Assembly: GCA_902788555.1 (NCBI GenBank)
Contig: CADAKQ010000028.1
Location: 1-34,521, forward strand
From: an uncultured Lachnospiraceae bacterium
GTDB lineage: Bacteria > Bacillota > Clostridia > Lachnospirales > Lachnospiraceae
Length of the DNA stretch: 34,521 bases
Direction: 5' to 3'
The notes below the pieces were generated by a model that did not search any database, was not told the origin of the DNA, and was given only the letters and a program-made list of their open reading frames with translations. A program made the translations under genes and the position numbers. Of this stretch, positions 33,202 through 34,521 are shown one piece after another (positions within the stretch are counted from its first letter, which is position 1; every line of letters begins with the position of its first letter).

Positions 33202-34233
33202 ATGTTTAATAAGAATCTGAAGTACTATAGATTAAAAAAGAATATGAGTAAGAAGGATTTGGCAAAAGCGTGTGGCATAACTCCTATGGCTATTACTTAC
33301 TATGAGCAGGGAACCAGAAAACCGGGTATTGAAATTATTAATAAAATGGCAGAGGTTTTGGGTGTAGGTTTATCTGATTTTATATCATCACATAATGATT
33401 CCTTGATTTTTGCTCATGGAGAATTTAGAAAAAACAGCACCTTCCCTAAATCGCAGCAAGATTATGTCAGGGAATCAGTTGAAGAATATTTTGGCAGGTT
33501 TTTTGACGCAGTATACTGCTTGGGTGGACATCCGATACCACCATCACCTCAGATTCATTCTTTAAGTGCGTCGGGAGATTATAGAAAAGATGCTTTGGAA
33601 TTAAGAACTCATCTTGGAATACCTAAAATAGGTCCAATAGAAGATTTAGTTACCGTATTAGAAAATCAAGGTATATTAGTTATGATGCTTGATATCGATA
33701 ATCGCCATTTTTCAGGTATGAATGGAACTGTAAATAATCATCCGTACATTGTAGTTAATAGTAATATGACTGCTGAAAGGATACGTTCTACCATTGCACA
33801 TGAATTAACGCATATGATGTTTGAAGTAAAAGATAAAGATGGAGAAGAAAAATTTGCGACTGAGGTAAGTGGTGCGTTCCTAATGTCCGATGATGATATA
33901 GTGCGCGAATTAGGCATACATAGAAGTGCTATAACTAAGGATATGATATTTGTTTGTAAAGAATATGGTATATCTATGTATATGTTGGTTATGCGTTCAT
34001 CTCAGGCAGGAGTCGTTTCATCTACTGTTGCTCAAGATTTTTATATTAAAGCCGGAAAAGCAGGATGGCGTACCAAAGAGCCGTCCAGAATTGAGAAAGA
34101 AAAACCTTTATTATTCGAGCAGTTGGTATACCGTGCAATCAATGAGGAAGGAATCAGTATCCAAAGGGGAGCGGAAATGTTAAAAATTCCATACAAGGAC
34201 GTTGAGTCAAGGTGTGGTCTCGTGGAGGTGTGA
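33202..34233 (+). CDS. XRE-family regulator fused to ImmA/IrrE metallopeptidase
   Basis: 343 residues from ATG 33202 (AAAGGAG at 33188-33194); the ATG at 33184 lies upstream of that site. The N-terminal 60 residues are an XRE helix-turn-helix (LKYYRLKKNMSKKDLAKACG, then ITYYEQGTRKPG). Residues about 130-260 form the ImmA/IrrE (M78) peptidase with the zinc motif HELTH (200-204) and a downstream Glu in EEKFATEVSGAFLM. Such fusions act as repressors whose peptidase part cleaves or senses a partner; many are antitoxins. The PIN-domain gene begins 3 bp after its stop. Confidence 0.88.
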   Translation: MFNKNLKYYRLKKNMSKKDLAKACGITPMAITYYEQGTRKPGIEIINKMAEVLGVGLSDFISSHNDSLIFAHGEFRKNSTFPKSQQDYVRESVEEYFGRFFDAVYCLGGHPIPPSPQIHSLSASGDYRKDALELRTHLGIPKIGPIEDLVTVLENQGILVMMLDIDNRHFSGMNGTVNNHPYIVVNSNMTAERIRSTIAHELTHMMFEVKDKDGEEKFATEVSGAFLMSDDDIVRELGIHRSAITKDMIFVCKEYGISMYMLVMRSSQAGVVSSTVAQDFYIKAGKAGWRTKEPSRIEKEKPLLFEQLVYRAINEEGISIQRGAEMLKIPYKDVESRCGLVEV

Positions 34234-34236
34234 CAT

Positions 34237-34521
34237 GTGGAATATATAAGCAGCGATACAAATGTATGGATAGACTTTTACAAAATTTCAAGGATTGAGA
34301 TTCCTTTTTCAATAGATTATACATATATCATGTTTAAAGAAGCCATAGAACGAGAATTGGTATATCCCACAGAGCTAAAGTCAAAATTATTGGAGCTCGG
34401 ACTGAAAGGGGTTGAAATTACGGCTGATGAATTGTTTTATGCTGATGACTTGTCTTCAAAATACAGACGTCTTTCGGTGTTTGACAGAATAGCTCTTGCT
34501 ATTGCTAAAAAAAGAGACATA
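34237..34521 (+). CDS. PIN-domain protein (probable ribonuclease toxin), partial
   Basis: The first 95 residues, cut by the window end. GTG start at 34237 with GGAGG (34224-34228) 8 bp upstream; the overlapping ATG at 34235 hits a stop at once. It opens with the PIN signature YISSDTNVWIDF (first acidic residue D7); GVEITADELFYAD could supply the second acidic residue (E60 or E65); and RLSVFDRIALAIAKKRDI has the third (D83) in the usual S-x-x-D-x-x-A-L-A helix. PIN proteins are Mg-dependent RNases, often toxins. Coupled to the XRE-ImmA gene, which makes a toxin-antitoxin-like pair. Confidence 0.75.
   Translation, partial: MEYISSDTNVWIDFYKISRIEIPFSIDYTYIMFKEAIERELVYPTELKSKLLELGLKGVEITADELFYADDLSSKYRRLSVFDRIALAIAKKRDI

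Noticed and set aside
1-34521. tRNA, rRNA and CRISPR arrays
   Set aside because: I saw no tRNA-like cloverleaf with CCA-type end, no rRNA segments, and no regularly spaced direct repeats; a tRNAscan or CRISPR search was not possible.

Overview
The window looks like a chromosome segment of a low-GC, Gram-positive anaerobe of the class Clostridia, most likely Lachnospiraceae. The evidence is AT-rich coding, strong AGGAGG-type ribosome binding sites, sigma-A style promoters of the TTGACC-17-TATAAT kind, a clostridial-type QueE, and a general gene content typical of gut Firmicutes. The species assignment is an inference; no 16S or other marker is present.

Layout. 0.1-2.7 kb: a hexapeptide-repeat (left-handed beta-helix) protein, a convergent stand-alone protein with two AP2-like domains, and a membrane-anchored 3D-domain cell-wall protein. 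2.8-4.3 kb: threonine synthase. 4.3-7.8 kb: a probable preQ1 riboswitch with an attenuator controls queD-queE-folE-queC (GTP to preQ0, queuosine pathway); a lipid kinase gene overlaps the end of queC. 7.9-11.7 kb: glmM, a membrane sugar-phosphate transferase and rmlD, i.e. cell-envelope sugar synthesis. 11.7-13.0 kb: a PilZ protein and a protein resembling the MetH reactivation domain. 13.0-16.8 kb: potABCD polyamine transporter, closed by a 187-bp nested palindrome. 17.1-18.9 kb (minus strand): Hsp33 and a methyltransferase. 19.1-20.6 kb: an AT-rich two-gene module (DUF4869-type protein plus a P-loop ATPase). 20.6-23.3 kb: two paralogous small proteins flanking aminopeptidase C, the second with a zinc ribbon. 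23.3-29.4 kb: GH13 glucosidase, protein-tyrosine phosphatase-like protein, methyltransferase-like protein, glycerate kinase, and two more methyltransferases. 29.4-32.0 kb: a GGDEF(degenerate)-EAL protein and a PAP2 phosphatase-like membrane protein.

32.0-34.5 kb is accessory DNA: a nested palindrome, a Tn916-type excisionase with no integrase beside it, a possible decayed group II intron maturase tail, a short direct repeat, and an XRE-ImmA/IrrE gene with its own multi-site operator followed closely by a PIN-domain gene that runs off the window.

Most notable: (i) three long palindromes with unrelated stems share the same short loop motif around AGC-TCGCT; (ii) the XRE-ImmA/PIN pair, whose promoter is bracketed by four alternating TGTTTAT half-sites; (iii) the DUF4869/ATPase pair, possibly carrying a Toprim-like domain; (iv) the preQ1 riboswitch whose pseudoknot strand can also pair with the terminator loop.
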